Shown here piece by piece: positions 7,754 through 19,444 of a stretch of 64,000 nucleotides of DNA (position 1 is its first letter; the number at the start of each line of letters is the position of its first letter). A program made the position numbers and the translations under genes. The DNA lies in contig NZ_JAIQYY010000032.1 of NCBI RefSeq assembly GCF_020181035.1, positions 1 through 64,000 of the forward strand, given 5' to 3'. Under the pieces are notes generated by a model. The model was given only the letters and a program-made list of their open reading frames with translations, made no database searches and had not been told where the DNA came from. The stretch comes from Streptomyces sp. CoH27 (GTDB taxonomy: Bacteria; Actinomycetota; Actinomycetes; Streptomycetales; Streptomycetaceae).

Positions 7754-7853
7754 TACGGCTAATGCCCGAAAAGTGCGTGTCGTCCGTCGACTCCACCGGT
7801 GTCTGGATAGGTTGCGGCAACCACGACACAGCTGAGAGTGGGTGGGGCTGCGT

Positions 7854-8597
<744 letters not shown>

Positions 8598-8614
8598 CCG
8601 GGGGAGCGCACACC

Positions 8615-9553
8615 ATGATCCGCAGCACCCGTGTGCCCCGAGCTCTCGGCGCCGCGCTGTGCGGTGCGCTCGCGCTGCTCGCCGCCGCCTGCGGCAAGGA
8701 GGGCAGCCCGCCGAGCAAGGGCCCGGCGGCCGACCGGCTCCCGCACTACCAGGTGGCGCGGGACTTCGCCCTGCCCGCCTCCGGCACCTGGACCCGGGCG
8801 AAACGGCGCGGCTACTTCGTCGTCGGAGCCAAGGAGGACCAGCCCTACCTCGGTGAGAAGGACCCGGCGAGCGGCACCTACGCCGGCTTCGACATCGAGA
8901 TCGCCAGGATGATGTCCGCCTCCCTCGGCCTCCCGCCGGAGTCGGTGCGCTTCAGGACCGTCGCCTCCGCCAACCGCGAGACCGCCCTGCAGAACGGCCA
9001 GATCGACTACTACGTCGGCACCTACACGATCAACGCGGGCCGCAAGAAGCTGGTCGGCTTTGCGGGGCCCTACTACATGGCCGGCCAGTCCCTGCTGGTC
9101 CGCACGGACGAGAAGGGCATCCACGGCCCCCAGGACCTCGACGGCAGACGGGTCTGCTCGGCCGCCGGCTCCACGCCGTACCAGCGCATCCAGGCCGATT
9201 ATCCGAGGGCGGTCCTCGTCGCCTACGACACCTACTCGGCCTGCGTCGACAACCTGCTCACCTACCAGGTCGACGCGGTCACCACCGACGACGCCATCCT
9301 CATCGGCTACGCCGCCAAGGTCCCCGACGAACTGAAGGTCGTCGGCAAGCCGTTCTCGCGGGAGCCGTACGGCATCGGCGTCCCGCGCGGCGACAGCGCC
9401 CTGCGGTTCGCCCTCGACGACGCCCTGGCGGCCCGGGAGAAGGACGGCGACTGGAAGAAGGCGTACGAGGCCACGCTCGGTCTGTCCGGTGTGCCCGCGC
9501 CCCGCCCGCCCGCCATCGACCGCTATCCGGCTCGCGCCGCGAGGACGGCATGA
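8615..9553 (+). CDS. gluB: Glutamate-type ABC transporter substrate-binding lipoprotein
   Basis: The 312-residue extracytoplasmic solute-binding protein is of family 3 (SBP_bac_3). It has a signal peptide with lipobox LAAAC, lipid-attached at about Cys26. The mature part has the amino acid binding signature: YFVVGAKEDQPYL, YAGFDIEIARMMSASLG, REtALQNGQIDYYVGTYTI, QSLLVRTDEKGI and VTTDDAILIGYA. It delivers glutamate or a related polar amino acid to the membrane complex. Its stop overlaps the first permease start (ATGA), so the genes are translationally coupled. Confidence 0.93.
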   Translation: MIRSTRVPRALGAALCGALALLAAACGKEGSPPSKGPAADRLPHYQVARDFALPASGTWTRAKRRGYFVVGAKEDQPYLGEKDPASGTYAGFDIEIARMMSASLGLPPESVRFRTVASANRETALQNGQIDYYVGTYTINAGRKKLVGFAGPYYMAGQSLLVRTDEKGIHGPQDLDGRRVCSAAGSTPYQRIQADYPRAVLVAYDTYSACVDNLLTYQVDAVTTDDAILIGYAAKVPDELKVVGKPFSREPYGIGVPRGDSALRFALDDALAAREKDGDWKKAYEATLGLSGVPAPRPPAIDRYPARAARTA

Positions 9554-10194
9554 ACGTACTGACCGACAACTTCTCCACCTACGCCCAGGGATTCCTCGGC
9601 ACCGTCGAACTCACCGTCTACGCCGGGCTGCTGGCTCTGGTGCTGGGCTTCGTGATGGCCTCCTTCCGGGTCGCCCCGGTCGCCTCCTTGCGGGTCTTCG
9701 GCACCGTGTGGGTCACCGTGCTGCGCAACACCCCGCTCACCCTGCTGTTCTTCGCGGTGGTGCTCGGACTGCCCCGGTTCGGCCTCGTGCTGCCCTTCCA
9801 GCTGTTCGCCGTCCTCGCCCTCGGCTGCTACACCTCGGCGTTCATCTGCGAGGCGCTGCGCTCGGGCATCAACACCGTGCCCAGGGGACAGGGCGAGGCC
9901 GCCCGCAGCCTCGGCATGACCTTCGGCCAGACCCTGAACCTGGTTGTGCTGCCGCAGGCGTTCAGGTCGGTGATCCCGCCGGTCGGCTCCACGCTCATCG
10001 CACTCGCGAAGAACTCCGCGATCGCCGGCGCGTTCAGCGTCACCGAACTGCTCGGCACGTACAAGACGCTGAACGAGCTGGGCTACGACATCGTCTGGAC
10101 CTTCGTGTGGATCGCCCTCGGCTACCTGATCATCACGCTCGCCATCAGCGCGCTGTTCCACGCGCTGGAGCGCACCTGGGGAGTCGCCCGATGA
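9550..10194 (+). CDS. gluC: Amino acid ABC transporter permease 1
   Basis: The 214-residue His/Glu/Gln/Arg-type inner-membrane permease has about five hydrophobic segments. It carries the EAA-type cytoplasmic loop (LRSGINTVPRGQGEAARSLGMTFGQTLNLVVLPQAFR, residues about 100-136) that contacts the ATPase. The reading frame overlaps the binding protein gene by 4 bp and ends overlapping the next permease gene in the same way. It presumably pairs with the following permease as a heterodimer. Confidence 0.93.
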   Translation: MNVLTDNFSTYAQGFLGTVELTVYAGLLALVLGFVMASFRVAPVASLRVFGTVWVTVLRNTPLTLLFFAVVLGLPRFGLVLPFQLFAVLALGCYTSAFICEALRSGINTVPRGQGEAARSLGMTFGQTLNLVVLPQAFRSVIPPVGSTLIALAKNSAIAGAFSVTELLGTYKTLNELGYDIVWTFVWIALGYLIITLAISALFHALERTWGVAR

Positions 10195-11069
10195 CCGCCA
10201 CCACCGCCCTCTACGACGTCCCGGGCCCGCGCACCCGGCGGCGGCACCGCGTCTACGGCGCGCTGTCCACCGCCGCGCTCCTCGGCCTCGTCGCCTGGAT
10301 CCTGTATCTGCTGTTCGACACCGGCCAGTTCACCCGCACGAAGTGGATGCCCTTCGCGTACAAGGGGATCCAGGAACTGCTGCTGCGCGGCCTCGGCAAC
10401 ACCCTGAAGGCCTTCGCGATCGCGGCCGCGCTCTCCCTCGTCCTCGGCGGGGTGCTCGCGGCCGGACGGCTGTCGGACCACAGGGCGGTGCGTCTGCCGG
10501 CCGCGGTGGTCGTGGAGTTCTTCCGCGCGATGCCGGTGCTGGTGATGATCTTCTTCATCTTCGTGGCACTCAAGGTGCAGCCGCTGCCCGCGCTGGTCGC
10601 CGGACTCGCCCTCTACAACGGCTCGGTGCTCGCCGAGGTCTTCCGGGCGGGTGTGGGCGCGGTCGAACGCGGCCAGCGGGAGGCCGCGTTCGCGCTCGGC
10701 ATGCGCAAGACCCAGGTCATGGCGCACGTCCTCGTCCCGCAGGCCGTACGCGCCATGCTGCCGGCCATCATCAGCCAGCTGGTGGTCGCTCTGAAGGACA
10801 CCTCCCTCGGCTATCTCATCACCTACGAGGAGTTCCTCCATGCCGGGAAACTGATCGCCTCCAACCTCGACTACGATTTGCCGTTCATCCCTGTGGTGAT
10901 GGTGATCTCGCCGATCTACATCGGGATGTGCATGCTGCTCTCGTGGTGCGCCGTCCGGGTGTCCCGCCGTGAGCAGCGCAGCCCCAAGACCGAGGCGGTG
11001 GCGGTCGCCACACCTGGTCCTGGGGCGCTGCTGCCGGGCAGGGAGCCCCCCTTGGCCCCGAAACCCTAG
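10191..11069 (+). CDS. gluD: Amino acid ABC transporter permease 2
   Basis: This 292-residue second permease subunit has a hydrophilic N-terminus, then a first transmembrane helix (LLGLVAWILYLLF) and four more. Its EAA loop is VFRAGVGAVERGQREAAFALGMRKTQVMAHVLVPQAVRAML-like. A roughly 30-residue Pro/Gly-rich cytoplasmic tail follows the last helix. The start codon ATG overlaps the stop of gluC. It completes a GluABCD-type importer. Confidence 0.93.
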   Translation: MTATTALYDVPGPRTRRRHRVYGALSTAALLGLVAWILYLLFDTGQFTRTKWMPFAYKGIQELLLRGLGNTLKAFAIAAALSLVLGGVLAAGRLSDHRAVRLPAAVVVEFFRAMPVLVMIFFIFVALKVQPLPALVAGLALYNGSVLAEVFRAGVGAVERGQREAAFALGMRKTQVMAHVLVPQAVRAMLPAIISQLVVALKDTSLGYLITYEEFLHAGKLIASNLDYDLPFIPVVMVISPIYIGMCMLLSWCAVRVSRREQRSPKTEAVAVATPGPGALLPGREPPLAPKP

Positions 11070-11100
11070 GAGGGGCGGCAGTTCACACGGGCCAGGCTCG

Positions 11101-11116
11101 TCCGGCGGCAGCCGGA
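11101..11116. terminator. Weak hairpin between convergent genes
   Basis: TCCGGC (11101-11106) and GCCGGA (11111-11116) form a 6-bp stem with a GGCA loop. It lies 31 bp after gluD and just before the end of the oppositely oriented hydrolase gene. It could terminate both transcripts. Confidence 0.35.
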
Positions 11117-11118
11117 GA

Positions 11119-12750
11119 TCACTGCTCGCGCACCGGGACGGACACGTACGACGGGTCGTCCGAGGGCGAGGAGAAGGTCAGCTGCGCGCCGGACGGGTTG
11201 TGCTCGATGTACAGCGGGTCGACCGTGTCGACCACCAGCGCGAGGCGGTGCCCGGCGGGTACGTCGTAGGCCGTGGAGAACAGATCCAGGTCCACGTCGA
11301 ACGGCGTGCCGGGCGTCCGCCCGTGCCAGGTGTACGGCGCGTGCGTGACCAGCTTGCCGAGGCCGAGCGGCCCCACGTCGTACAGGTAGGCGACAAGGGT
11401 GCCGCTCTCCGCCGTCGGGGTCAGCGTGGTGTGCAGGGCCGCCGTGCCGCGCACCTGTTGCGCGCTGCCGTACCTCGGTGACTGCCACACGGCCGCCCAG
11501 CGGCGCGGCAGCAGCGGTATCGAGGCCATCGGGGGCAGTTGGGCGACCTGGTCCAGGATGCTGGAGAGGAAGACGATCCCGCCGTCCGCGCCCGAGTCGA
11601 CATTCGCGTGGATCGTCGTCGAGCCCGCGAGCGCGATCTTCTCCCGGGTCGCGCCGACCGACTTCCAGTCCGGGTAGCCCTCGTATCCCCCCGCGCTACG
11701 GGACTTCACCTGGACCGGCTGCTCACGGTCGATGCCGTTGTCGGCGCCCTTGAGGTAGTGGTCGAGCCAGCGCTCGGTGTCCGTCCACACGTCGTTGGGC
11801 AGCCCGAACAGGCCGGTCAGCTCGGCGGTCGCGTGGTCGCCGGGGCGCAGCTCCAGCCGCTTGGGCACCTTCAGCTTCTGGTAGAAGTCGGCGTACTCGT
11901 TCGGGTTGAAGACGGTGTCGCCCCAGGCATTGGCGAGCAGCACGGCGGCGCCGTTCCGGTTCAGCTGGTCGACATAGGCCGCGGGGGAGCGCTTGCGGCC
12001 CCACGCGATCATCTCCCGCTCCTTCGACAGGTTCGAGGAGTACAGGTTGTCGAACATCTCGCGCAGCTCGGGGCTCTCGCGGCCGGTGAGGGTGGCCGCG
12101 CCGTCCAGCACGGCCAGCGCCTGGACGTGCTGGGTGCGGCCCGAGTAGATCGAGTCGACCAGGTCCGCCCAGCCGCTGAGCGCGGCCACCGCCTTGATCC
12201 GCCGGTCGTGGGCGGCGGCGAGCAGACTGATCCCGGCGCCGTACGACACCCCCGCCATGCCGATGTGCCCCGGGTCGGCCGGGGTGTGCGCGAGGGCCCA
12301 GTCGATCAGCTTGGAGGCGTCCGCCACGTCCGGCGGACCGGCCACTTCTATCTGCCCGCCGGACTGCCAGAACCCGCGCACGTTGTAGCTGAGCACCACA
12401 TAGCCGGCGTCGGCGAGCTTCTGCGCCTGGGCGAGGTACTCCACCTGGGGCAGCGCCCAGCTCGTGGGCAGCACGACCAGCGGGTAGCGGTGTGCGCCGT
12501 TCGCGTTCGCGGGTGTGACGACGTTCGCCTTCAGCACGGTGCCGCCGTCACCGGCGATGTCCACGAAGCGCACGGCGGGGGCGGCGGCCTGGGCGGCCGG
12601 GGCCAGGCCGACGACACCGCCGGAGATCAGCGCCGCCGAGACGGCCGTGGCGGCGGCGGTGCGCAGAGCGGTGCGGCCGTGCCGACCCTGCCCGCCCGTC
12701 GCACGCCACCGGCCTTTGCGATGGCGCTTCGCGCCGCCCCCCTGAATCAT
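11119..12750 (-). CDS. Secreted CocE/X-Pro dipeptidyl-peptidase-like alpha/beta hydrolase
   Basis: The 543-residue exported protein has a long twin-basic N-region (KRHRKGRWRATGGQGRHGR) and a hydrophobic core ending PAAQAAAPAV, a plausible signal peptide cleaved after AQA. The catalytic fold shows the nucleophile elbow GVSYGAG, the acid in ANAWGDTVF and the histidine in RPGDHAT. A C-terminal jelly-roll beta domain (about 390-543, AGSTTIHANVDSG to SYVSVPVREQ) is typical of the PepX_C/CocE group. It likely hydrolyses esters or prolyl peptides outside the cell. A cluster of inverted repeats upstream suggests specific repression. Confidence 0.85.
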   Translation of the reverse strand: MIQGGGAKRHRKGRWRATGGQGRHGRTALRTAAATAVSAALISGGVVGLAPAAQAAAPAVRFVDIAGDGGTVLKANVVTPANANGAHRYPLVVLPTSWALPQVEYLAQAQKLADAGYVVLSYNVRGFWQSGGQIEVAGPPDVADASKLIDWALAHTPADPGHIGMAGVSYGAGISLLAAAHDRRIKAVAALSGWADLVDSIYSGRTQHVQALAVLDGAATLTGRESPELREMFDNLYSSNLSKEREMIAWGRKRSPAAYVDQLNRNGAAVLLANAWGDTVFNPNEYADFYQKLKVPKRLELRPGDHATAELTGLFGLPNDVWTDTERWLDHYLKGADNGIDREQPVQVKSRSAGGYEGYPDWKSVGATREKIALAGSTTIHANVDSGADGGIVFLSSILDQVAQLPPMASIPLLPRRWAAVWQSPRYGSAQQVRGTAALHTTLTPTAESGTLVAYLYDVGPLGLGKLVTHAPYTWHGRTPGTPFDVDLDLFSTAYDVPAGHRLALVVDTVDPLYIEHNPSGAQLTFSSPSDDPSYVSVPVREQ

Positions 12751-12782
12751 GGGTCACTCCTTCACTCGTGTCAGTGCAAAGT

Positions 12783-12845
12783 GACCCGACGGTAACCGTG
12801 GCCGCTTACCGCAAGTAACCCGTCGGTAAGTTACGTGCCGGTAAA
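12783..12845. promoter_or_regulatory. Repeated TTACCG/CGGTAA operator cluster upstream of the CocE-like gene
   Basis: A perfect inverted repeat CTTACCG (12805-12811)/CGGTAAG (12824-12830) is flanked by further half sites: GACGGTAACCG near 12788-12798, GTAAC/GTTAC at 12815-12834 and CCGGTAA at 12838-12844. The spacing suggests binding of a dimeric repressor, perhaps of the TetR or GntR type, that is not encoded nearby. Confidence 0.5.
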
Positions 12846-12858
12846 GATTGTTGAAGCC

Positions 12859-13605
12859 TCACGCGCCAGTGGCCGGCGCCGTCTCGGGCAGCGGGGCGCG
12901 TGCCGCCCGGGTGACGTCCGCGACCAGTTCGACCACGTCGGGGCCGTACGCCTGGGAGTTGAGCACCTTCAGCAGCAGGACGAAGGAGCCGGTGCCGTAC
13001 TTGCGGTGCAGGCGTTCGTGGTGGCGGGCGAGATAGCGGGTCGCGGCCTGGTTGGTGATGGCCCGCTGGCCGCAGAAGAGGAACACCGGGCGGCCGGAGC
13101 CGTGCCCGTCCGCGCCGATCCGGGCGAGCAGCACGTACTCGCTCCGGCCGCCGTCCATGCGGTAGTGCTCCCCGCCGATCCGGAAGGCGCCCGTCTCCGG
13201 GCCGGCGTCGGTCTCCACGTTCATCCGCACGCCCGGCAGCAGCGAGGAGAGGTGGGCCGCCATCCGGCGGTTCGAGTAGGGCCCGCCGACGCAGAACTCT
13301 GTCCGCTCGCCGAAGCCCTGCTGGGTGGCGTCGTGCGCCACGACCTGGGCGTGCGCGTGGCAGCCCTTGATCAGTGCGGCGAGTTCCAGCAGGGCGAACA
13401 CGTCGTACCGCATCACCGACAGGTCCGGCCCGCCCGCGTTGCGGTTCACCACGAGCAGCGACTCGGAGTGGTCCGGCAGCCCGAAGAACGCCTGCTTGCG
13501 CCGCAGCTTGCGGCGCCACAGCGAGGTCCGGGCGATCCAGCCGAGGCAGGCCGAGATGCCGGTCGCCACCAGACCGAGGACGATGTTGCGCAGGTCGTCG
13601 TTCAT
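12859..13605 (-). CDS. Membrane-anchored protein of unknown function
   Basis: The 248-residue protein has one N-terminal hydrophobic segment (IVLGLVATGISACLGWIA) followed by a basic stop-transfer (RRKLRRKQ), which places the rest in the cytoplasm. The soluble part has a Rossmann-like alternation with SLLVVNRNAGG, HAQVVAHDATQQGFGERTEFCVGGPYSNRRM-type motifs and VFLFCGQRAITNQAATRYLARHH. The CVGGPxSN motif looks like a nucleotide- or ligand-binding loop. I know similar conserved Streptomyces proteins but no tested function. It ends about 60 bp upstream of the CocE-like gene, in the same direction. Confidence 0.65.
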   Translation of the reverse strand: MNDDLRNIVLGLVATGISACLGWIARTSLWRRKLRRKQAFFGLPDHSESLLVVNRNAGGPDLSVMRYDVFALLELAALIKGCHAHAQVVAHDATQQGFGERTEFCVGGPYSNRRMAAHLSSLLPGVRMNVETDAGPETGAFRIGGEHYRMDGGRSEYVLLARIGADGHGSGRPVFLFCGQRAITNQAATRYLARHHERLHRKYGTGSFVLLLKVLNSQAYGPDVVELVADVTRAARAPLPETAPATGA

Positions 13606-13749
13606 GGCCGGGCATGGTAGCGGCCCCAGGCGTCCGGGAGCGTACCGGTGTTCGACGTGTGACGTTCGTGTGGCAGCCCGCCGAGGCCCCCTGTCGAGGC
13701 TCCGGCAATCTCGTTACGCTGCGCTGACCGGTCCCGACGGGAGGTACGG

Positions 13750-15552
13750 ATGGGTCGCCCTGGCAGACGGAAACTGGCGGTGCTGGCGGTCTCGGCCGCC
13801 ATGGTGTCAGTGGGGGCCGCGGCGCCGCCCGCCGCGACGAGCAGCACACCCACCAAGGTTCCCGTGGCCGTCGGTTACGGCGGCGCCGTCGCGAGTGTCG
13901 ACGCGGACGCGACCGCGGCCGGCATCGAGGTCCTCAGGCGCGGCGGCAACGCGGTCGACGCGGCCGTCGCCACCGCCGCCGCGCTCGGCGTCACCGAGCC
14001 CTACTCCGCCGGCATCGGCGGAGGCGGCTACTTCGTCTACTACGACGCCCGGACCCGCACCGTGCACACCATCGACGGCCGCGAGACGGCGCCCCTCAGC
14101 GCCGACTCCGACCTGTTCCTGGAGAACGGCAAGCCGCTCGCCTTCGCCGACGCCGTCAGCAGCGGGCTGAGCGTCGGCACCCCGGGCACGCCCGCCACCT
14201 GGCAGACGGCGCTGGACGAGTGGGGCACCAGGAGGCTCGGTACGGTCCTGAAGCCGGCCGAGCGGATCGCCCGCGACGGCTTCACCGTGGACGACACCTT
14301 CCGCTCGCAGACCGCGTCCAACGAGACGCGGTTCCGCTACTTCCCGGACACCGCGAAGCTGTTCCTGCCGAACGGGCAGCTCCCCGTGGTGGGTTCGACG
14401 TTCAAGAACCCCGAACTCGCCCGCACCTACGAGGAACTGGGGCGCAAGGGCATCGGTGCCGTCTACCGCGGGGACATCGGCGACGACATCGTCAGGACGG
14501 CCGAACACCCGCCCGTGGACCCCGCCTCCGGCTGGCACGCCCGCCCGGGCAAGCTGGAGGAGAAGGACCTCGCCGTCTACCGGGCCAAGCTCCAGGCGCC
14601 CACCAGGACGTCGTACCGCGGCCTGAACGTGTACTCCATCGCGCCCTCCTCCTCGGGCGGCACCACGGTCGGCGAGGCGCTCAACATCCTGGAGAAGACC
14701 GACCTTTCGAAGGCGAGCGAGGTGCAGTATCTGCACCACTTCATCGAGGCCGGCCGGATCGCCTTCGCCGACCGGGGGCGCTGGGTCGGCGACCCCGCCT
14801 TCGAGGACGTACCGACCAAGGAGCTGCTGTCGCAGCGGTACGCCGACTCGCGGGCCTGCCTGATCAAGGACGACGCTGTCCTCACCAGCCCGCTCGCGCC
14901 CGGTGACCCGCGCCACCCGGCGCCCTGCGGCCAGGGCGGTACGGCGGCCCCGACGACGTACGAGGGTGAGAACACCACCCATCTGACCGTGGCCGACAAG
15001 TGGGGCGACGTCGTCGCCTACACGCTCACCATCGAGCAGACCGGCGGCAGCGGCATCACCGTGCCCGGCCGGGGCTTCCTGCTCAACAACGAGCTGACCG
15101 ACTTCTCCTTCGCCCCGGCCAACCCGGCGGTGCACGACCCGAATCTGCCGGGCCCGGGCAAGCGGCCGCGCTCGTCGATCTCCCCGACGATCGTCCTGGA
15201 CAAGGCCGACAGGCCGGTGGTGGCACTCGGTTCACCGGGCGGGGCGACCATCATCACCACGGTGCTGCAGACCCTGACCGAGTTCCTCGACCGGCGCCTC
15301 CCGCTGGTCGACGCCATCGCCGCACCCCGCGCCAGCCAGCGCAACGCGGCGAAGACCGAACTCGAACCCACCCTCTACAACGGTGACGTGAGGAAGCAGC
15401 TGGAGTCCATCGGGCACTCCTTCTCCCTCAGCCCCGAGATCGGCGCGGCGACCGGCGTGCAACGCCTGCCGGGCGGCGAGTGGCTCGCCGCCGCCGAGAA
15501 GGTACGACGCGGAGGCGGCTCGGCGATGGTGGTCGACCCCGCCGCACCGTAG
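13750..15552 (+). CDS. ggt: Gamma-glutamyltranspeptidase (secreted)
   Basis: This 600-residue Ntn-hydrolase proenzyme transfers or hydrolyses the gamma-glutamyl group of glutathione and similar amides. It has a signal peptide (KLAVLAVSAAMVSVGAAAPPAA), then the large subunit (GGNAVDAAVATAAALGVTEPYSAGIGGGGYFVYYD). The autocleavage site lies before Thr in the motif ENTTHLTVAD (about residue 410), releasing a small subunit with TGGSGITVPGRGFLLNNELTDF, PGKRPRSSISPTIV and GSPGGATIITTV. The full length and catalytic Thr-Thr pair are kept, so it should be active. A strong hairpin follows 23 bp after the stop. Confidence 0.95.
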   Translation: MGRPGRRKLAVLAVSAAMVSVGAAAPPAATSSTPTKVPVAVGYGGAVASVDADATAAGIEVLRRGGNAVDAAVATAAALGVTEPYSAGIGGGGYFVYYDARTRTVHTIDGRETAPLSADSDLFLENGKPLAFADAVSSGLSVGTPGTPATWQTALDEWGTRRLGTVLKPAERIARDGFTVDDTFRSQTASNETRFRYFPDTAKLFLPNGQLPVVGSTFKNPELARTYEELGRKGIGAVYRGDIGDDIVRTAEHPPVDPASGWHARPGKLEEKDLAVYRAKLQAPTRTSYRGLNVYSIAPSSSGGTTVGEALNILEKTDLSKASEVQYLHHFIEAGRIAFADRGRWVGDPAFEDVPTKELLSQRYADSRACLIKDDAVLTSPLAPGDPRHPAPCGQGGTAAPTTYEGENTTHLTVADKWGDVVAYTLTIEQTGGSGITVPGRGFLLNNELTDFSFAPANPAVHDPNLPGPGKRPRSSISPTIVLDKADRPVVALGSPGGATIITTVLQTLTEFLDRRLPLVDAIAAPRASQRNAAKTELEPTLYNGDVRKQLESIGHSFSLSPEIGAATGVQRLPGGEWLAAAEKVRRGGGSAMVVDPAAP

Positions 15553-15574
15553 CGGACGAAACGTCGTCATGCCC

Positions 15575-15608
15575 GCGGCGCCGGCACCCGTGCGGGGGCC
15601 GGCGCCGC
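15575..15608. terminator. Bidirectional rho-independent-like terminator between ggt and clpC-like gene
   Basis: GCGGCGCCGGC (15575-15585) pairs perfectly with GCCGGCGCCGC (15598-15608) across a 12-nt loop. It lies between two convergent genes and can serve both. There is no U-tract, as is common in Streptomyces. Confidence 0.75.
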
Positions 15609-15636
15609 AGGACTTTCGCTTGCGGGCCCGGCCGGC

Positions 15637-18174
<2,538 letters not shown>

Positions 18175-18246
18175 GGCATTCCGTTCCTTTGGTGCTGGTT
18201 CATATCACCTTGTCACGGATGCTGCTGGCTGGCATGTGCGGGGTGC

Positions 18247-19014
18247 CTACCGGGCCGTGAGGATCCTCGGGCCCTCCTCCGTGATCGCCACCGTGTGCTC
18301 CACGTGGGCAGCGCGGGAGCCGTCGCTCGTGCGCAGGGTCCAGCCGTCGCCCGCCTCGTAGTAGGTGTCCTTGCCGCTCGCGATCAGCATGGGCTCGATG
18401 GCCAGGACCATGCCGGGGCGCAGGGGAAGGGCTCGGCCGGGGCGGCCCTCGTTCGGGACGTCGGGATCCTCGTGCATCCGGCGGCCGATGCCGTGGCCGC
18501 CGAAGCCCTGCGGGATGCCGTACCCGGCGCCGCGGCAGACCTTGCCGACGGCGTGGGCGATGTCGCCGATGCGGTTGCCGGCGACGGCCGCCGCGATGCC
18601 GGCCGCCAGGGCGCGCTCGGCGGTGTCGATGAGGCGGCGGTCGGCCGGGCGCGGGCGGCCGACCGTGAGGCTGAGCGCCGAGTCGCCGGCCCAGCCGTCC
18701 AGCACCGCACCGCAGTCGACGGAGAGCAGGTCGCCGTCGCGCAGGCGGTAGCGGGTGGGGATGCCGTGGACGATCGCGTCGTTCACGGAGGCGCAGATCA
18801 CCGCGGGGAAGGGGGTCGGGGCGAAGGACGGGCGGTAGCCGAGGAACGGCGAGGACGCCCCGGCCTCGCGCAGCACCTCCCGTGCCACCTCGTCCAGCTC
18901 CAGCAGTGAGACGCCGACGTCCGCGGCCTGCCGTACGGCCGTCAGGGCCCGCGCGACGACCTGGCCCGCCGCGTGCATCGCGTCGATCGACGTGTCTGTC
19001 TTCAGTTCCACCAT
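18247..19014 (-). CDS. map: Type I methionine aminopeptidase
   Basis: The 255-residue cytoplasmic metallo-aminopeptidase removes initiator methionine. All metal ligands are present: SVDCGAV, GWAGDSA, GFGGHGIGRRMHEDP (His), MVLAIEPM (Glu) and AHVEHTVAI (Glu), with the substrate histidine in NDAIVHGIP. It lies divergent from a small XRE regulator gene. The 62-bp intergenic region carries a palindrome and a duplicated element, so it is probably controlled by that regulator. It is likely an accessory copy, since the usual map gene sits in the ribosomal protein region. Confidence 0.93.
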   Translation of the reverse strand: MVELKTDTSIDAMHAAGQVVARALTAVRQAADVGVSLLELDEVAREVLREAGASSPFLGYRPSFAPTPFPAVICASVNDAIVHGIPTRYRLRDGDLLSVDCGAVLDGWAGDSALSLTVGRPRPADRRLIDTAERALAAGIAAAVAGNRIGDIAHAVGKVCRGAGYGIPQGFGGHGIGRRMHEDPDVPNEGRPGRALPLRPGMVLAIEPMLIASGKDTYYEAGDGWTLRTSDGSRAAHVEHTVAITEEGPRILTAR

Positions 19015-19022
19015 GCCAATTA

Positions 19023-19076
19023 CTATACCGGTATTTAAATGGGGGCCGTCGGGGTGGCCGGTATTAGAATGGGGGC
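19023..19076. promoter_or_regulatory. Duplicated operator between map and the XRE regulator
   Basis: ATACCGGTAT (19025-19034) is a perfect palindrome. It begins a 19-bp element (CCGGTATTTAAATGGGGGC, 19028-19046) that recurs with two mismatches, plus a shift, as CCGGTATTAGAATGGGGGC (19058-19076), a 30-bp spacing. The second copy ends at the ATG of the XRE gene. This leaves no normal ribosome binding spacing and suggests a leaderless or very short-leader transcript. Confidence 0.6.
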
Positions 19077-19328
19077 ATGGTGCGCACCCCTCTCACCCCC
19101 GAAGAGCGCGAACGCGGCGAGCGGCTCGGGCAGTTGCTGCGCGAGGCGCGCGGTGGCCGGAGCATGACCGAGGTGGCCGCCGCGGCGGGCGTCTCCGCCG
19201 AGACCCTGCGCAAGATCGAGACGGGCCGGGCGCCGACACCGGCGTTCTTCACGGTGGCCGCGCTGGCCGGAGTCCTCGGGCTGTCGATGGACGAACTGCT
19301 CACGCGATGCGCGATGGCCGCCGTGTGA
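19077..19328 (+). CDS. Small XRE-family transcriptional regulator
   Basis: The 83-residue protein is almost entirely one Cro/C1-type helix-turn-helix: LGQLLREARGGRSMTEVAAAAGVSAETLRKIETGRAPTPAFFTVAALAGVLGLSMDELL. It has no effector domain. It is divergent from map with a shared 62-bp control region containing a repeated palindromic element, so it most likely represses itself and map. The ATG at 19077 is preceded directly by GGGGGC, too close for a normal ribosome binding site. Confidence 0.85.
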   Translation: MVRTPLTPEERERGERLGQLLREARGGRSMTEVAAAAGVSAETLRKIETGRAPTPAFFTVAALAGVLGLSMDELLTRCAMAAV

Positions 19329-19444
19329 GACAGGGCGTGCGGTGAGCCATCCGCGCACTGCCGGAAAACCGTGCGTAGCAGAGCCGTAACACGACTGGTG
19401 TTGCCTGGCGGTCGGAGTGCTGGCGGTCGGGCGGGAGCTGGGCG

